Assembly (NCBI RefSeq): GCF_000260415.1
Contig: NZ_BACP01000057.1
Location: 62,001 to 126,000, forward strand
DNA: 64,000 bases
Direction: 5' to 3'
DNA from: Liquorilactobacillus mali KCTC 3596 = DSM 20444
GTDB taxonomy: Bacteria > Bacillota > Bacilli > Lactobacillales > Lactobacillaceae
The notes beneath the pieces were generated by a model, which was not told where the DNA came from, did no database searches, and saw only the letters and a program-made list of their open reading frames with translations. Below are positions 44,889 to 54,668 of this stretch, piece by piece. The first letter of the stretch is position 1; each line of letters opens with the position of its first letter. The translations under genes and the position numbers were made by a program.

Positions 44889-46283
44889 ATGCAATATAAA
44901 AAAAGAAATCAAGCTAATGAACAAAATTCGTTAAATCTTGGGAAAAGATTTCCACTGACAATTAAGCGACTAGGTATTAATGGTGAAGGAATCGGGTATT
45001 TTAAACACAAAGTTGTTTTTGTTGAGGGAGCATTGCCTGGTGAAGTAGTTGTAGCTGAAGTTTTGGAAGATAACGGCAGATATGCGACTGCTAAAATTCA
45101 CCAGATTAGAACGAGAAGTCCCCACAGAATTGAAAAGAAGGATGACTATGATGTTGGTGGAATAGAACTTGAACACTTGGAATATGAAGAGCAGCTGAAG
45201 TTTAAGAGAGATGTTGTTTCGCAAGCATTAGAGAAATTCAAACCACAAGGCTATCAGAAATTTAAACTCTTATCAACTATTGGGATGGAGCATCCATTTG
45301 AATATCGAAATAAGGCGCAGTTTCAAGTGAGGAAAACATCCGATGGGAAAGTAGTTGCAGGGTTGTATAAACGTGGGACACACGAACTGGTTGATTTACC
45401 AACTTTCACTACGCAAAGGCCCTTAACAATGAAAGTGATTAGGAAAATCTGCAAGTTTTTTGAGGACTTGGAGACACCGATTTATGACGAAAGGAACAAT
45501 TCTGGAATTATAAAGACAATTGTTGTTCGAGAATCATTTTCAACAGGAGAGGTGCAAGTTGTTTTTATTACTAATTCAGAGAAGTTGCCTAAAAAAAGAC
45601 TTTTGCTCGAAAAGATTAATAACAATTTACCCGAAGTTACCTCAATTTTACAAAATATAAACAAGGGTAAGACCTCACTGATATGGGGAAAATCGACTAA
45701 GTTACTCAGCGGCAACGAATATATAACAGAAAAATTGGGCGATGTTGAATTTAAACTATCAGCACGCGCCTTTTTCCAGTTGAATCCTTATCAGACACAA
45801 AAAATGTATGAAGAGGTAAAAAAAGCTCTTGCTTTGGGTAAAAATGAGAAGTTGGTTGATGCATATTGCGGTGTCGGAACTATTGGACTGTTTGTTGCGG
45901 ATGATACTAATGAAGTTCGTGGAATGGATATAACTCCTGAAGCAATTGAAGATGCAAAACTCAATGCTGAATTGAATAAGCAAAAAAAATTTTCTTTTGC
46001 AGTTGGAAAAGCAGAAGATTTGATACCGGAGTGGCAACAAAATGGTTTTGTTTTTGATGCACTGGTAGTTGATCCACCTAGAACTGGGTTGGACGCGAAG
46101 CTGATTAAAACGATTCTAAAAGCTAAACCACGAAAGTTTGTGTACGTATCTTGCAATCCATCAACACTTGCACGCGATTTAAGGGAACTTACTCAAGATT
46201 ATTATGTTGATTACATCCAATCAATTGATATGTTTCCACAAACGGCAAGGTGTGAAGTGGTCGCAAAGTTGTCCCGAAAATAA
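44889..46283 (+). CDS. rlmD: 23S rRNA (uracil-C5)-methyltransferase, RlmD/RumA family
   Basis: Methylates uracils of 23S rRNA with S-adenosylmethionine. 464 residues: an N-terminal TRAM RNA-binding domain (about 20-80), then a Rossmann methyltransferase with VDAYCGVGTIGLF (about 322-334), VVDPPRTGLD (about 393) and the catalytic Cys in YVSCNPSTLARDL (about 419). The cysteines of the iron-sulfur cluster seen in E. coli RumA are not in evidence, as in Gram-positive homologues, some of which (RlmCD) modify two positions. A TATAAT lies 36 bases upstream of an AAGGGAGC site and the ATG. Confidence 0.9.
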   Translation: MQYKKRNQANEQNSLNLGKRFPLTIKRLGINGEGIGYFKHKVVFVEGALPGEVVVAEVLEDNGRYATAKIHQIRTRSPHRIEKKDDYDVGGIELEHLEYEEQLKFKRDVVSQALEKFKPQGYQKFKLLSTIGMEHPFEYRNKAQFQVRKTSDGKVVAGLYKRGTHELVDLPTFTTQRPLTMKVIRKICKFFEDLETPIYDERNNSGIIKTIVVRESFSTGEVQVVFITNSEKLPKKRLLLEKINNNLPEVTSILQNINKGKTSLIWGKSTKLLSGNEYITEKLGDVEFKLSARAFFQLNPYQTQKMYEEVKKALALGKNEKLVDAYCGVGTIGLFVADDTNEVRGMDITPEAIEDAKLNAELNKQKKFSFAVGKAEDLIPEWQQNGFVFDALVVDPPRTGLDAKLIKTILKAKPRKFVYVSCNPSTLARDLRELTQDYYVDYIQSIDMFPQTARCEVVAKLSRK

Positions 46284-46369
46284 AAAATTGCATTTGACTG
46301 TGATAGAAGTTAGGTTTGATAATTTTTAAGATAAATGATGGCAAATTAAAAATAATAATTAATTATTTT

Positions 46370-46399
46370 TTGGGCTTTATTGAAGAAGTTTGATATAAT
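46370..46399 (+). promoter_or_regulatory. Probable promoter of the DUF402 gene
   Basis: An extended -10 (TTGATATAAT, -10 core 46394-46399) with a weak -35 TTGGGC (46370-46375), spacer 18. Confidence 0.5.
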
Positions 46400-46455
46400 G
46401 ATTAGTGATAACGGTGTAAGTTACACCTTGTGTTTATAGAAGGCAGGTTTTAACC

Positions 46456-47001
46456 ATGCATCAGGCAAGAGAACCAAAGGAAGGTGATTTTATCACCATC
46501 AAAAGTTATAAACACGACGGTAGTTTGCATCGAACGTGGCGGGATACAATGGTACTTAAAACCAGTGAAAATGCCCTAATTGGTTGTAATGATCACACAC
46601 TTGTAACTGAATCCGACGGTCGCCGATGGGTTACACGTGAACCAGCACTAGTTTATTTTCATAAACACTACTGGTTTAATATAATTGCGATGATTAGGGA
46701 CAATGGGGTTTCGTATTATTGTAATCTTGCTTCACCAGCAATTTTAGACCGTGAGGCACTAAAATATATCGATTATGATCTAGATGTCAAGGTTTTTCCA
46801 AATGGGGAAAAGAAACTGCTTGATGTAGACGAGTATGCAGAACATGGGACTAAATGGAATTATTCAAGAGACACAGATAAAATTCTGAAGCACAATGTAC
46901 TTACACTTGTTGATTGGATTGATAACCAAAAGGGTCCCTTTTCTGAGGAATACATCAGGATTTGGTATAATCGATATTTAGAATTGTCACGGCGTATGTA
47001 G
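46456..47001 (+). CDS. DUF402 nucleoside tri-/diphosphatase (NtdP-like)
   Basis: A 181-residue protein of the YgaC/NtdP family, which in Staphylococcus hydrolyses nucleoside tri- and diphosphates. The pattern [20 protein letters not shown] at the N-terminus, [21 protein letters not shown] in the middle and the acidic [22 protein letters not shown] (about 110-131, metal ligands) are diagnostic. The AGAAGGCAGG site precedes the ATG. A hairpin of the dispersed family follows. Confidence 0.9.
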   Translation: MHQAREPKEGDFITIKSYKHDGSLHRTWRDTMVLKTSENALIGCNDHTLVTESDGRRWVTREPALVYFHKHYWFNIIAMIRDNGVSYYCNLASPAILDREALKYIDYDLDVKVFPNGEKKLLDVDEYAEHGTKWNYSRDTDKILKHNVLTLVDWIDNQKGPFSEEYIRIWYNRYLELSRRM

Positions 47002-47020
47002 ACGTTGAGTTATAACTGAG

Positions 47021-47058
47021 GGAGCTGTGACAAAACATTGTTTTGTAGCAGCTCCTTT
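47021..47058 (+). terminator. Hairpin terminator after the DUF402 gene (family copy F, short form)
   Basis: GGAGCTGTGACAAAA pairs with TTTTGTAGCAGCTCC, followed by TTT. It has the same CAAAA...TTTTG core as the other copies, but I see no CATAAG tail. Confidence 0.65.
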
Positions 47059-47217
47059 GCTGATTAAAGATCATGGATGTTCCAACAAGTAAAATGATGC
47101 ATGGGCAAGAATGGCTACAGCAACAATTTATTAGTGCTCAAAAATTACACAATGAGCATTGCATTCTGCTTCAATAGGGAAAACAAAACTAACGATAATA
47201 TATGAGGATGAGCGATA

Positions 47218-48351
47218 ATGTTTGAAAAATTGAAAAATTCAAAATTAATGTATGTTACAACCGAAGCTCTCTTGATTGCAACCTTAATATGGATTTGTAC
47301 TAAAATAAGTTTTATATTTGAGCCCGTCGGGACGTTCATCTCAACTTTGTTTGCTCCAGTTATAATTTCTGGATTTTTATATTATTTGCTCAAACCATTA
47401 GTTAAGTTCTTGATGAAAATCAAAATAGGTAGGTTTTATTTGAACAGGACCTTTTCTGTAACAATTGTATTTTTATTATTAATAGCCATAGTTGCGGTTT
47501 CCCTAGCTTTTTTAATCCCAATATTGGTGTCACAGATAGGACAGCTTATTTCAAAATCACCCGATTATATTAGAGCGTTACAAAAAATGACGAATAGTTA
47601 TTATGACGACTTTTCACGACAAGAGTGGGTGAAACAATTAAACATCAGCAGTTATATCAACACTGTAGAAAAAAATCTATTGAAGAATGTTGCGGGTTTT
47701 TTGAATACAGTTACCCAGAGTCTTGGCTCGATAATTGGGATGGTAACGAGTATCACTGTAACAGTTATAACTGTTCCTTTCATGTTATTTTACATGTTAA
47801 AAGATGGACATAGACTAATTCCAAATATTCAAAGGATTATACCAAATAAGCATGGAAAACAAGTTGAAGTTTTATTGGGAAAAATGGGTGAAACAATTTC
47901 AAAGTATATTGCAGGACAGTTTATTGAATGTACTTTTGTAGCAACTTTTACCACTTTAGGTTATTTCATGATAGGAATGCCATATGCTCTTTTGTTAGGG
48001 GTAATGGCCGCGGTTACCAATCTTATCCCTTATTTAGGGCCATATATTGGAGTCTTGCCGGCGCTGTTGCTTGCAGTTTCAATTTCGTCCAAAATGGTTA
48101 TGTTAGTTATTATTGTATGCGTGATTGTACAACAAGTTGATGGGAATCTGATTTATCCAAATGTGATTGGAAAAACACTTGATATTCATCCACTAACAAT
48201 CATTGTATTATTATTGGTTGCAGGTAATCTTGCCGGACTTATGGGGATGATTTTGGGAATTCCTTTTTATGCAGTTCTAAAAGTTGTAATCAAGTATTTT
48301 AGAGATATTTACTTGTTAAATAATAAGAAAGAGAACGATTCTCAGAAATAG
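47218..48351 (+). CDS. AI-2E-family (PerM/YueF-like) permease
   Basis: A 377-residue membrane protein with about eight helices; the region GVMAAVTNLIPYLGPYIGVLPA (about 262-283) and the C-terminal MGMILGIPFYAVLKV are the family hallmarks. Members export diverse small molecules or ions; the AI-2 name derives from one E. coli protein and does not establish this substrate. Starts with ATG 47218 behind a weak GAGGATGAG site. About 86 bases before the TagH-like gene on the same strand. Confidence 0.88.
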   Translation: MFEKLKNSKLMYVTTEALLIATLIWICTKISFIFEPVGTFISTLFAPVIISGFLYYLLKPLVKFLMKIKIGRFYLNRTFSVTIVFLLLIAIVAVSLAFLIPILVSQIGQLISKSPDYIRALQKMTNSYYDDFSRQEWVKQLNISSYINTVEKNLLKNVAGFLNTVTQSLGSIIGMVTSITVTVITVPFMLFYMLKDGHRLIPNIQRIIPNKHGKQVEVLLGKMGETISKYIAGQFIECTFVATFTTLGYFMIGMPYALLLGVMAAVTNLIPYLGPYIGVLPALLLAVSISSKMVMLVIIVCVIVQQVDGNLIYPNVIGKTLDIHPLTIIVLLLVAGNLAGLMGMILGIPFYAVLKVVIKYFRDIYLLNNKKENDSQK

Positions 48352-48437
48352 TTTAAGATGATCTTATTGAAATTGACGTAGAATTTAGTATCTTGTAACA
48401 TAGCAGTAGATAGAACAGAAAAATCTTAGGTGAAATT

Positions 48438-49931
48438 ATGAAAAAAATAGAATTAAAATACATTACGAAGAGTACTCCGATACTTACTGAAAAAAAAGAT
48501 ATCGTTAAGTCAAAGTTATCTTCGAGCGAAAATAAAAGATTTTGGGAGTTAAGAGGTGTTAATCTGAGCATCAGTCCGGGTGAAGCAGTTGGATTACTGG
48601 GAAATAATGGTGCAGGCAAGACAATCTTAATAGACATTTTAGCTGGAAAAGAAAAACAGACAACTGGTTTTATCACGATGGATGCACATACCAGTGTAGC
48701 AACAACGAGATACGGGTTAGATAAGAATATTACTGGATTAGAAAATATAAAGCATGCTGTTTCTTCTGCAAATCTAGATGAATTTAAGGCAAATCATGTA
48801 ATAAATGCAATTATTAATTTTAGTGATTTGGGAGAATGGCTATATTGTCCCGTAAAAACTTTTTCTACTGGACTTTATGCTAGATTATCGATAGCTATCG
48901 CGCTTTTTATTAAACCAGAACTTATCTTGATAGATAATATTTTTGGTAGTCTTGACCTCGCCTTCTTTAAAAAGGTAAGCGATAAGATTCAAAACTTAAA
49001 AGACATTGGGGTATCTTTTGTTATTTCGGATATTAATGTTGTTAATATCGAGCGTTTTTGTGAGCGTACACTCTGGCTAGAATTCGGTGAGGTGCAGGAT
49101 TTCGGATCAACTCGTGAAATCATGGTCCAATATGAGTATTCCTTCGGTTGGTTACAGTCATTGACTGCTTCAGAGAAGACAGATTATTTAGCAAAGAAGC
49201 AAAGTGAGCGTCAATCTTTTGATGTAAGTACCATATATGAAGAATTTAAAGTTGAACAATTTAAAAATGGTTTTACAAGAAAAGATGAACCCAAGATGCG
49301 CAATGCTTTTTACAATGAACGTGGTGCTGATCCTGTTAAATTACTTTCAGATAAAAAGAATCAGGAAAAGGCTGCTATCGAGAAAAAAGACAAAAGAGGT
49401 AAAGGCCTGAAGGCTGCCGGATTCTTTATAGTTCTCTTGCTACTTTGCGGTGGTATATATAATGTGGCTTTTGCAAAGGAAAGTGTTTGGGATTATATAC
49501 AAGACAGCTTTACACAAAAGAACAGTAAATCTACGGCTAGTTCGAAGAATAAAAACCAGCAAAAAAGCAAGTCCGGAACTGACTCTGCGACTGTATCTGG
49601 TAGCCACAACTCTTCAAAAAAGTCTAAAACTAAGAAAGAAGAATCAACTAAAGCGGAAAAGGCTAGTTCATCGAGTGCCAAAGCTGCCAGTCTGGCTAGT
49701 TCATCGAGTGCGGCAAGCGCGAAAGCGGCTAGTGAATCCAGCGCTAAGGCTTCAAGTGAAAGCGTGCAAAAGTTAAAAGATAATACACAAACTATTAATG
49801 TTCAAAGTGGGGACACCTTAGAAGGTTTAGCAAGCAAGTACAGTACAACTGTCGATAATATAATGAAAATTAATAATTTTACTTCAAATAATGATTTAAA
49901 AGCAGGAGACGTTGTTCGAGTTCCAAAATGA
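48438..49931 (+). CDS. TagH-like ABC ATPase with degenerate catalytic residues, fused to a LysM domain
   Basis: A 497-residue fusion. Residues 1-260 match TagH, the ATPase of the wall teichoic acid exporter: Walker A GNNGAGKT (about 55-62), GLDKNITGLENI, VKTFSTGLYARLSIAIAL (signature). But the catalytic Glu after Walker B is Asn (LILIDNIFGSLD, about 157-168) and the switch His is missing (ISDINVV, about 193). After a cytoplasmic region comes one helix (about 325-343), an Ala/Ser/Lys-rich linker and a LysM domain (QSGDTLEGLASKYSTT, about 455-497). No TagG permease gene is adjacent. It may have become a structural or regulatory partner rather than an energy source. Confidence 0.85.
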   Translation: MKKIELKYITKSTPILTEKKDIVKSKLSSSENKRFWELRGVNLSISPGEAVGLLGNNGAGKTILIDILAGKEKQTTGFITMDAHTSVATTRYGLDKNITGLENIKHAVSSANLDEFKANHVINAIINFSDLGEWLYCPVKTFSTGLYARLSIAIALFIKPELILIDNIFGSLDLAFFKKVSDKIQNLKDIGVSFVISDINVVNIERFCERTLWLEFGEVQDFGSTREIMVQYEYSFGWLQSLTASEKTDYLAKKQSERQSFDVSTIYEEFKVEQFKNGFTRKDEPKMRNAFYNERGADPVKLLSDKKNQEKAAIEKKDKRGKGLKAAGFFIVLLLLCGGIYNVAFAKESVWDYIQDSFTQKNSKSTASSKNKNQQKSKSGTDSATVSGSHNSSKKSKTKKEESTKAEKASSSSAKAASLASSSSAASAKAASESSAKASSESVQKLKDNTQTINVQSGDTLEGLASKYSTTVDNIMKINNFTSNNDLKAGDVVRVPK

Positions 49932-50011
49932 CCTTAATTGCAGATAAAAGGGATATGTTATATAATCGGGAATTAATATCAACTTTTTAACAATTGGAGA
50001 GAAAATATAAA

Positions 50012-51292
50012 ATGAATTCAGATCCTGGACTTGTCAGTTCGTTATTTATGGGTATTGCCGTAGTTTTACTTTTTAGCGCTGGGATAATTTTAAGCGTTAT
50101 TAGGAACTACCACCTCTTTTATAGAATGGAACAAAACAACGAGAAAATAGCATTCTTTAAGAAAATCAAGACGGGTGCGGTTTTTGCCTTTGTTTTTTTG
50201 TTGGTTATTGGAGTATTGTCAAGTGTACTTGCATTCAACAAGTTAAAAATGTCTGAAGAAAATAATGTCATAGTTTTCGTAGCTGCCAGTGTATTATTAA
50301 CAGCTTTCCCTGTTTTTGTAGCAGACGTGTTGGAAAAATTATATAAGAAGAATGGTTTGCGGTTTTTTCTGCACTTTCTAAGGTATGCAGCGATGATAGG
50401 ATATATTTTTATACCATTTCAGAAATTGCACAATGCAGTGATTTCAAATAAAAAAGATATTACCGATATTGATTCGCAGGATAACATTACTCCAGTCGAG
50501 GCATTAGGTGCGTTAATTTCCCCTGAAGATAAGGAAAATGAATTAAAACCAGAAGCTTTTGATATGATCAAAGGTGTACTTTCGATGCATGAAAAATTAG
50601 CAAAAGAGGTCATGGTACCACGAACTGATGCTTTTATGATTGATATCCAAAATGACAATAATCGTAATATCGATGCAATTTTGCAGATGCAATATTCGAG
50701 AATTCCAGTTTATAACGAAGTAAAAGATGATATTGTCGGGATTGTACACATAAAAAATATATTGAAAACTGCTCGTGAAGAAGGGTTTGACCATATAACT
50801 ATTAGAAAAGTTATGCAACCGGCTTTATTTATACCTGAGACCATGGCAATTGATGAAGTAATGTTTGAAATGAAGAAGACGCAAAATCAATTAGCAATTC
50901 TTTTTGATGAATATGGTGGGGTTGTCGGATTAGTTACTCTAGAGGACCTTTTAGAGGAAATCGTAGGTGAAATAGATGATGAATCAGATCAACCAGAACA
51001 AGACTATCATAAGATTTCCGATAGTGAGTTCATTGTCCAAGGTAAATTGTCATTAGATGATTTTAATGACGAGTTTATGACGAACTTTGAAATGAATGAT
51101 GTGGATACCATAGCTGGATTTATGATTGCAAAATTAGGGTATATACCAGAAGATGACAGTCATGAGAGCGTATATGTCGATGGAATCAAATTAATAACTG
51201 AAAAAGTCGATGATTCGCGCATTATGGAGATTAAGGTCGAGCTTACCCCTGCTTTAGCGATAGCACATGTTCAACGTGAAAAAAAGGTTTAG
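50012..51292 (+). CDS. CNNM/CBS-domain membrane protein (HlyC/CorC family)
   Basis: A 426-residue protein: about four N-terminal helices, a linker, a CBS pair (about 195-320, starting [13 protein letters not shown] and containing [24 protein letters not shown] split over 297-320) and a C-terminal CorC/HlyC domain (about 335-420). Family members are linked to magnesium or cobalt efflux. The N-terminal membrane part is less like canonical DUF21 than usual. ATG 50012 follows TTGGAGAG; the TTG at 49994 is part of that site. It precedes prfC by 29 bases. Confidence 0.88.
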   Translation: MNSDPGLVSSLFMGIAVVLLFSAGIILSVIRNYHLFYRMEQNNEKIAFFKKIKTGAVFAFVFLLVIGVLSSVLAFNKLKMSEENNVIVFVAASVLLTAFPVFVADVLEKLYKKNGLRFFLHFLRYAAMIGYIFIPFQKLHNAVISNKKDITDIDSQDNITPVEALGALISPEDKENELKPEAFDMIKGVLSMHEKLAKEVMVPRTDAFMIDIQNDNNRNIDAILQMQYSRIPVYNEVKDDIVGIVHIKNILKTAREEGFDHITIRKVMQPALFIPETMAIDEVMFEMKKTQNQLAILFDEYGGVVGLVTLEDLLEEIVGEIDDESDQPEQDYHKISDSEFIVQGKLSLDDFNDEFMTNFEMNDVDTIAGFMIAKLGYIPEDDSHESVYVDGIKLITEKVDDSRIMEIKVELTPALAIAHVQREKKV

Positions 51293-51321
51293 ATTTAATT
51301 AGTAAAAGAAAGAGGGAAATT

Positions 51322-52899
51322 ATGAATATTCAAGACTTAACAGAGTCAGTTAATAATAGGCGCACCTTTGCAATTATTTCTCACCCTGATGCGGGGAAGA
51401 CTACTATAACTGAACAACTGTTATTATTTGGAGGTGTCTTGCGTAAGGCAGGAACTGTAAAAGCAAAAAAATCAGGGAGTTTTGCGAAATCTGACTGGAT
51501 GGAAATTGAAAAAAAGCGTGGAATTTCTGTTACAAGTTCGGTAATGCAATTTGACTACGCAGGTAAACGTATTAATATTTTAGATACACCAGGACATGAA
51601 GATTTTTCTGAAGACACATATCGTACCTTGATGGCAGTTGATTCAGCCGTGATGGTAATTGATTCTGCAAAAGGGATTGAGCCCCAGACAAAGAAGTTGT
51701 TCAAGGTATGTAAAATGCGTGGAATTCCAATTTTTACATTCATCAATAAAATGGATAGAGATGGGAAGGAACCCTTGGAACTGATTGCAGAATTAGAGGA
51801 AGTTTTAGGAATAGGTGCTTTCCCAATGAACTGGCCAATAGGAATGGGAAAAGGCCTGAAGGGATTATATGATATTTTCAATCATCGAATTGAATTATAT
51901 CGCAAAGAAGACCAAGGAGAAAGTTACCTGAAGTTAGATGATAATGGTAAATTAGCTGAAGACAATCCGTTAAAAGAAGAAAGTATTTACCGTCAGGTGC
52001 TTGAAGAGGTTGAATTACTAGAAGATGCTGGAAACCAAATGGATGAAGAAAAGATTGCTGCAGGAAATCTTACCCCAGTTTTCTTTGGTTCCGCGTTAAC
52101 TAATTTTGGAGTAAAAACATTTTTGGATGCATATTTGAAATTTGCTCCAGCTCCTGCTGCACATAAGGATGAAGCGGGAGAAATAGTCAGTCCAGTTTCT
52201 CCAGAATTTTCAGGTTTTGTCTTTAAAATACAAGCCAATATGAATCCTAATCATCGTGATCGAATTGCTTTTGTACGCATTTGTGCAGGTGAATTTGAAA
52301 GAGGAATGGATGTCACACTAGCACGTGACTCGAAGAAATTAAGATTATCGAATTCGACACAGTTTATGGCGGATTCCAGAGAAACGTTGGAGACAGCAGT
52401 TGCTGGTGATATCATTGGGCTCTATGATACTGGTAATTTTCAAATTGGAGATACTATTTTCGCTGGTAAGCATAAGGTACAGTATGAAAAATTGCCACAG
52501 TTTACCCCTGAAATCTTTGTGAGGGTAACTGCTAAAAATGTGATGAAGCAAAAATCATTCCATAAAGGAATCACACAACTTGTTCAAGAAGGTGCCATCC
52601 AGCTATATACAAGTTATAGTACAAATGATTATATTCTGGGCGCAGTTGGTCAACTTCAGTTTGAAGTATTTCAATTCAGAATGCTTAATGAGTACCATTC
52701 CGAAGTTGTGATGACACCAATGGGTAAGAAGATTGCCCGGTGGATAGATCCGGAACAATTAGATGAAAAGATGTCGTCTTCACGAAATATTTTAGTGAAG
52801 GACCGACAAGGATTACCTTTGTTCCTGTTTGAAAATGAATTTTCAGAGCGTTGGTTTGCTGATAAGTATCCCAATGTGAAGTTATCGGCAAAACTATAA
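51322..52899 (+). CDS. prfC: Peptide chain release factor 3
   Basis: A GTPase that recycles RF1/RF2 from the ribosome. 525 residues with G1 SHPDAGKTT (about 20-28), G3 [12 protein letters not shown] (about 92) and G4 NKMDRDG (about 146), the RF3-specific [16 protein letters not shown] switch I region (about 64-79), then domains II and III ([10 protein letters not shown] near the end). AGAGGGAA precedes the ATG. Probably cotranscribed with the CBS protein; the strong dispersed hairpin follows. Confidence 0.95.
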   Translation: MNIQDLTESVNNRRTFAIISHPDAGKTTITEQLLLFGGVLRKAGTVKAKKSGSFAKSDWMEIEKKRGISVTSSVMQFDYAGKRINILDTPGHEDFSEDTYRTLMAVDSAVMVIDSAKGIEPQTKKLFKVCKMRGIPIFTFINKMDRDGKEPLELIAELEEVLGIGAFPMNWPIGMGKGLKGLYDIFNHRIELYRKEDQGESYLKLDDNGKLAEDNPLKEESIYRQVLEEVELLEDAGNQMDEEKIAAGNLTPVFFGSALTNFGVKTFLDAYLKFAPAPAAHKDEAGEIVSPVSPEFSGFVFKIQANMNPNHRDRIAFVRICAGEFERGMDVTLARDSKKLRLSNSTQFMADSRETLETAVAGDIIGLYDTGNFQIGDTIFAGKHKVQYEKLPQFTPEIFVRVTAKNVMKQKSFHKGITQLVQEGAIQLYTSYSTNDYILGAVGQLQFEVFQFRMLNEYHSEVVMTPMGKKIARWIDPEQLDEKMSSSRNILVKDRQGLPLFLFENEFSERWFADKYPNVKLSAKL

Positions 52900-52930
52900 A
52901 AGTTAAAGAATTAGTTCGAATTGATATAAT

Positions 52931-53099
52931 AAATAGAGGGATCAGACCAAAATTCAACTTTTGGCCTGATCCCTCTATTTATTCCGAATAAGTGTGCTCC
53001 ATAAGATAAAGCTCTTTTTCTAGTCTCAAATTACTCATAGCAAGGTGTTAGCTATGTTGTTATTTCGTGTTAGTATTCAAGTTTTGCCGACCTATGTCA
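52931..53099. repeat. Dispersed hairpin element with tail, copy E
   Basis: AAATAGAGGGATCAG-CCAAAA pairs almost perfectly with TTTTGG-CTGATCCCTCTATTT (52931-52980), a bidirectional terminator between prfC and the convergent MucBP gene. The tail has CATAAG (about 53002) and ends GTGTTAGTATTCAAGTTTTG then CCGACCTATGTCA, nearly matching copy C. Confidence 0.78.
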
Positions 53100-53156
53100 T
53101 ATTTTCTCTTCTTTATTCAAGCAGTTATGTGCAAAATTTAACTAGTTTGAAGTTTC

Positions 53157-54218
53157 CTATCTGAATAAGATATATTGACTAGGAAGCCAGAGGCTATTGG
53201 TCAACCTGTACCAAGTAACTTTGTCAGACGTTTCTAAATATTCAATCTTAATCTTGGTGCCATGTTTAAGTGTGCCGGATATCTTACCAAAAGGTTTATC
53301 GTAGAGATTAACAGATCTATCAGCAACATAATCTACAGTAGCCTCAATTAAGGTAGCAAGTTTTTTAAAATTATGACCATACTGTTCATTAGTTTCATCC
53401 TCTTCATATATGGACATCAGTGTGTTGTTGAAGGTAATCCATAGAGGACCTCCGATACAATACCATTTTGCATTATCTGTCGTCGTGATTACAGCAAAAG
53501 TCTTCCAGATCGTCTGGGGAGATAAGTTAATTTTAAGCCGCTTTCCACCCGGAGAGTCATAAACAGGTACTGAGCTTTTCATCTTAAAGTAAAGAGATGA
53601 TTGCTCATTTTCAAGCCAAGCTTTTCGTCTGTAGAAAAATGTTAAAGAAGAACTTTCAAGAGAACGAGTTCCTCGAATCGATCCCTTGACATTCAGTAAA
53701 CTGTATTCAGGAATAGAAGGTGAATATAATTGGTATGCATCTCCTAAATATCCTTTAGATAGCTTGGGCGAGAGAATTAATTCGTTTGTATCAACATCTC
53801 GACAGAAAATCCAAATTGATCCTGCTGTTTTTTTTCTAAATATCAGAGTCAAGATGGCGTAGTGATCAACATAGTTTTTCGTGAACCCTTTAAAATTAAT
53901 TAAGTCATAGTTTTTAAGAGATTTAATTCGATAATTAATTTCTTCCCCGAGGTGACCACTAACAATTTGTGGCGTGACCAGTTCGTTTTCATTTTCATCT
54001 GTGTAGATAATTAGTAGGACCGAATCCTGAAGTTCTTTTTTCGTGTGCGACATTTTCTTGGCAATTTCAACAGTTTTCTTATTCTCAGATTTTATTAAGG
54101 GCTGTTGTGAAACCGAGTTTTCCGTTACAGCTTTAACATCATTCTTAACCGTTTTACTTGCATATTTTCTTCTTGAATCTCGTGATAATAAGTTTTTAAT
54201 GAATTTAGGAAATTTCAA
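53157..54218 (-). CDS. Two MucBP-like domains plus SH3-like repeats, no signal peptide
   Basis: A 353-residue protein. Residues 1-60 are basic and hydrophilic (KFIKNLLSRDSRRKYASK), then two MucBP-type modules (about 66-130 with VSGHLGEEINYR; about 133-195 with LSKGYLGDAYQLYSPS) and two SH3b/GW-like segments (about 205-270 and 290-353, with KWYCIGGPLW and TWYRLTNSLW). Such domains are normally outside the cell, but I see no signal peptide, lipobox, membrane helix or LPXTG. TTG 54218 starts it behind GGCGGTG. It is the last of three minus-strand genes after clpE. A family name beyond the domains is not recognised. Confidence 0.75.
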   Translation of the reverse strand: MKFPKFIKNLLSRDSRRKYASKTVKNDVKAVTENSVSQQPLIKSENKKTVEIAKKMSHTKKELQDSVLLIIYTDENENELVTPQIVSGHLGEEINYRIKSLKNYDLINFKGFTKNYVDHYAILTLIFRKKTAGSIWIFCRDVDTNELILSPKLSKGYLGDAYQLYSPSIPEYSLLNVKGSIRGTRSLESSSLTFFYRRKAWLENEQSSLYFKMKSSVPVYDSPGGKRLKINLSPQTIWKTFAVITTTDNAKWYCIGGPLWITFNNTLMSIYEEDETNEQYGHNFKKLATLIEATVDYVADRSVNLYDKPFGKISGTLKHGTKIKIEYLETSDKVTWYRLTNSLWLPSQYILFR

Positions 54219-54264
54219 AAATGCACCGCCTTAGAAACAAATGGAAAAGATTGTAATATCATTT

Positions 54265-54540
54265 TTAATTCTCAAATGAAATATCAACAACTCTATTACC
54301 AGTTGTAATTGTTACATCGGCAATCGATGAGTTTGTTAGTTTTTCAAGTACAAAGTTTATTTCTTCTTCAGTAATTCCGCGTACTTTATTAGACATGACA
54401 ATTTCACTGGTTGCTACATTTTTTTTGAAAACTACACGAGTGTTTCCAAGTGTGTAAATTTTGATAAAATGGTTAGCAGAACTTTCAAGTTCCTGCTTTA
54501 TCTTTCTGGAGTAACTGCTACTAACGTCCACTAGATGCAT
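54265..54540 (-). CDS. DUF1827 protein
   Basis: A 91-residue protein of DUF1827, found next to clpE in lactobacilli, enterococci and streptococci. The pattern MHLVDVSSSYSRKIKQELES at the start and FIKIYTLGNTRVVF in the middle match the family; its role is unknown. AAGGAGG precedes the ATG. A terminator separates it from clpE, so it probably has its own promoter: on the minus strand a TATAAT lies near 54589, and a near-palindrome centred on GTATGCATAC (54598-54607) lies just upstream. Confidence 0.75.
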   Translation of the reverse strand: MHLVDVSSSYSRKIKQELESSANHFIKIYTLGNTRVVFKKNVATSEIVMSNKVRGITEEEINFVLEKLTNSSIADVTITTGNRVVDISFEN

Positions 54541-54621
54541 TATAAAACCTCCTTACTGGTACTAATTATTTTTATATACTCATTATAATATAAAATGGTA
54601 TGCATACTATAGGAAAAAGCT

Positions 54622-54659
54622 ATAAAAAAGGAAATGTAGTTGAATTTACATTTCCTTTT
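54622..54659 (-). terminator. Terminator after clpE
   Basis: A 13-base-pair perfect stem, AAAAGGAAATGTA (54626-54638) with TACATTTCCTTTT (54647-54659), placed ten bases after the clpE stop and followed on the minus strand by a T-rich run. Confidence 0.85.
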
Positions 54660-54668
54660 AGTTAAAAT

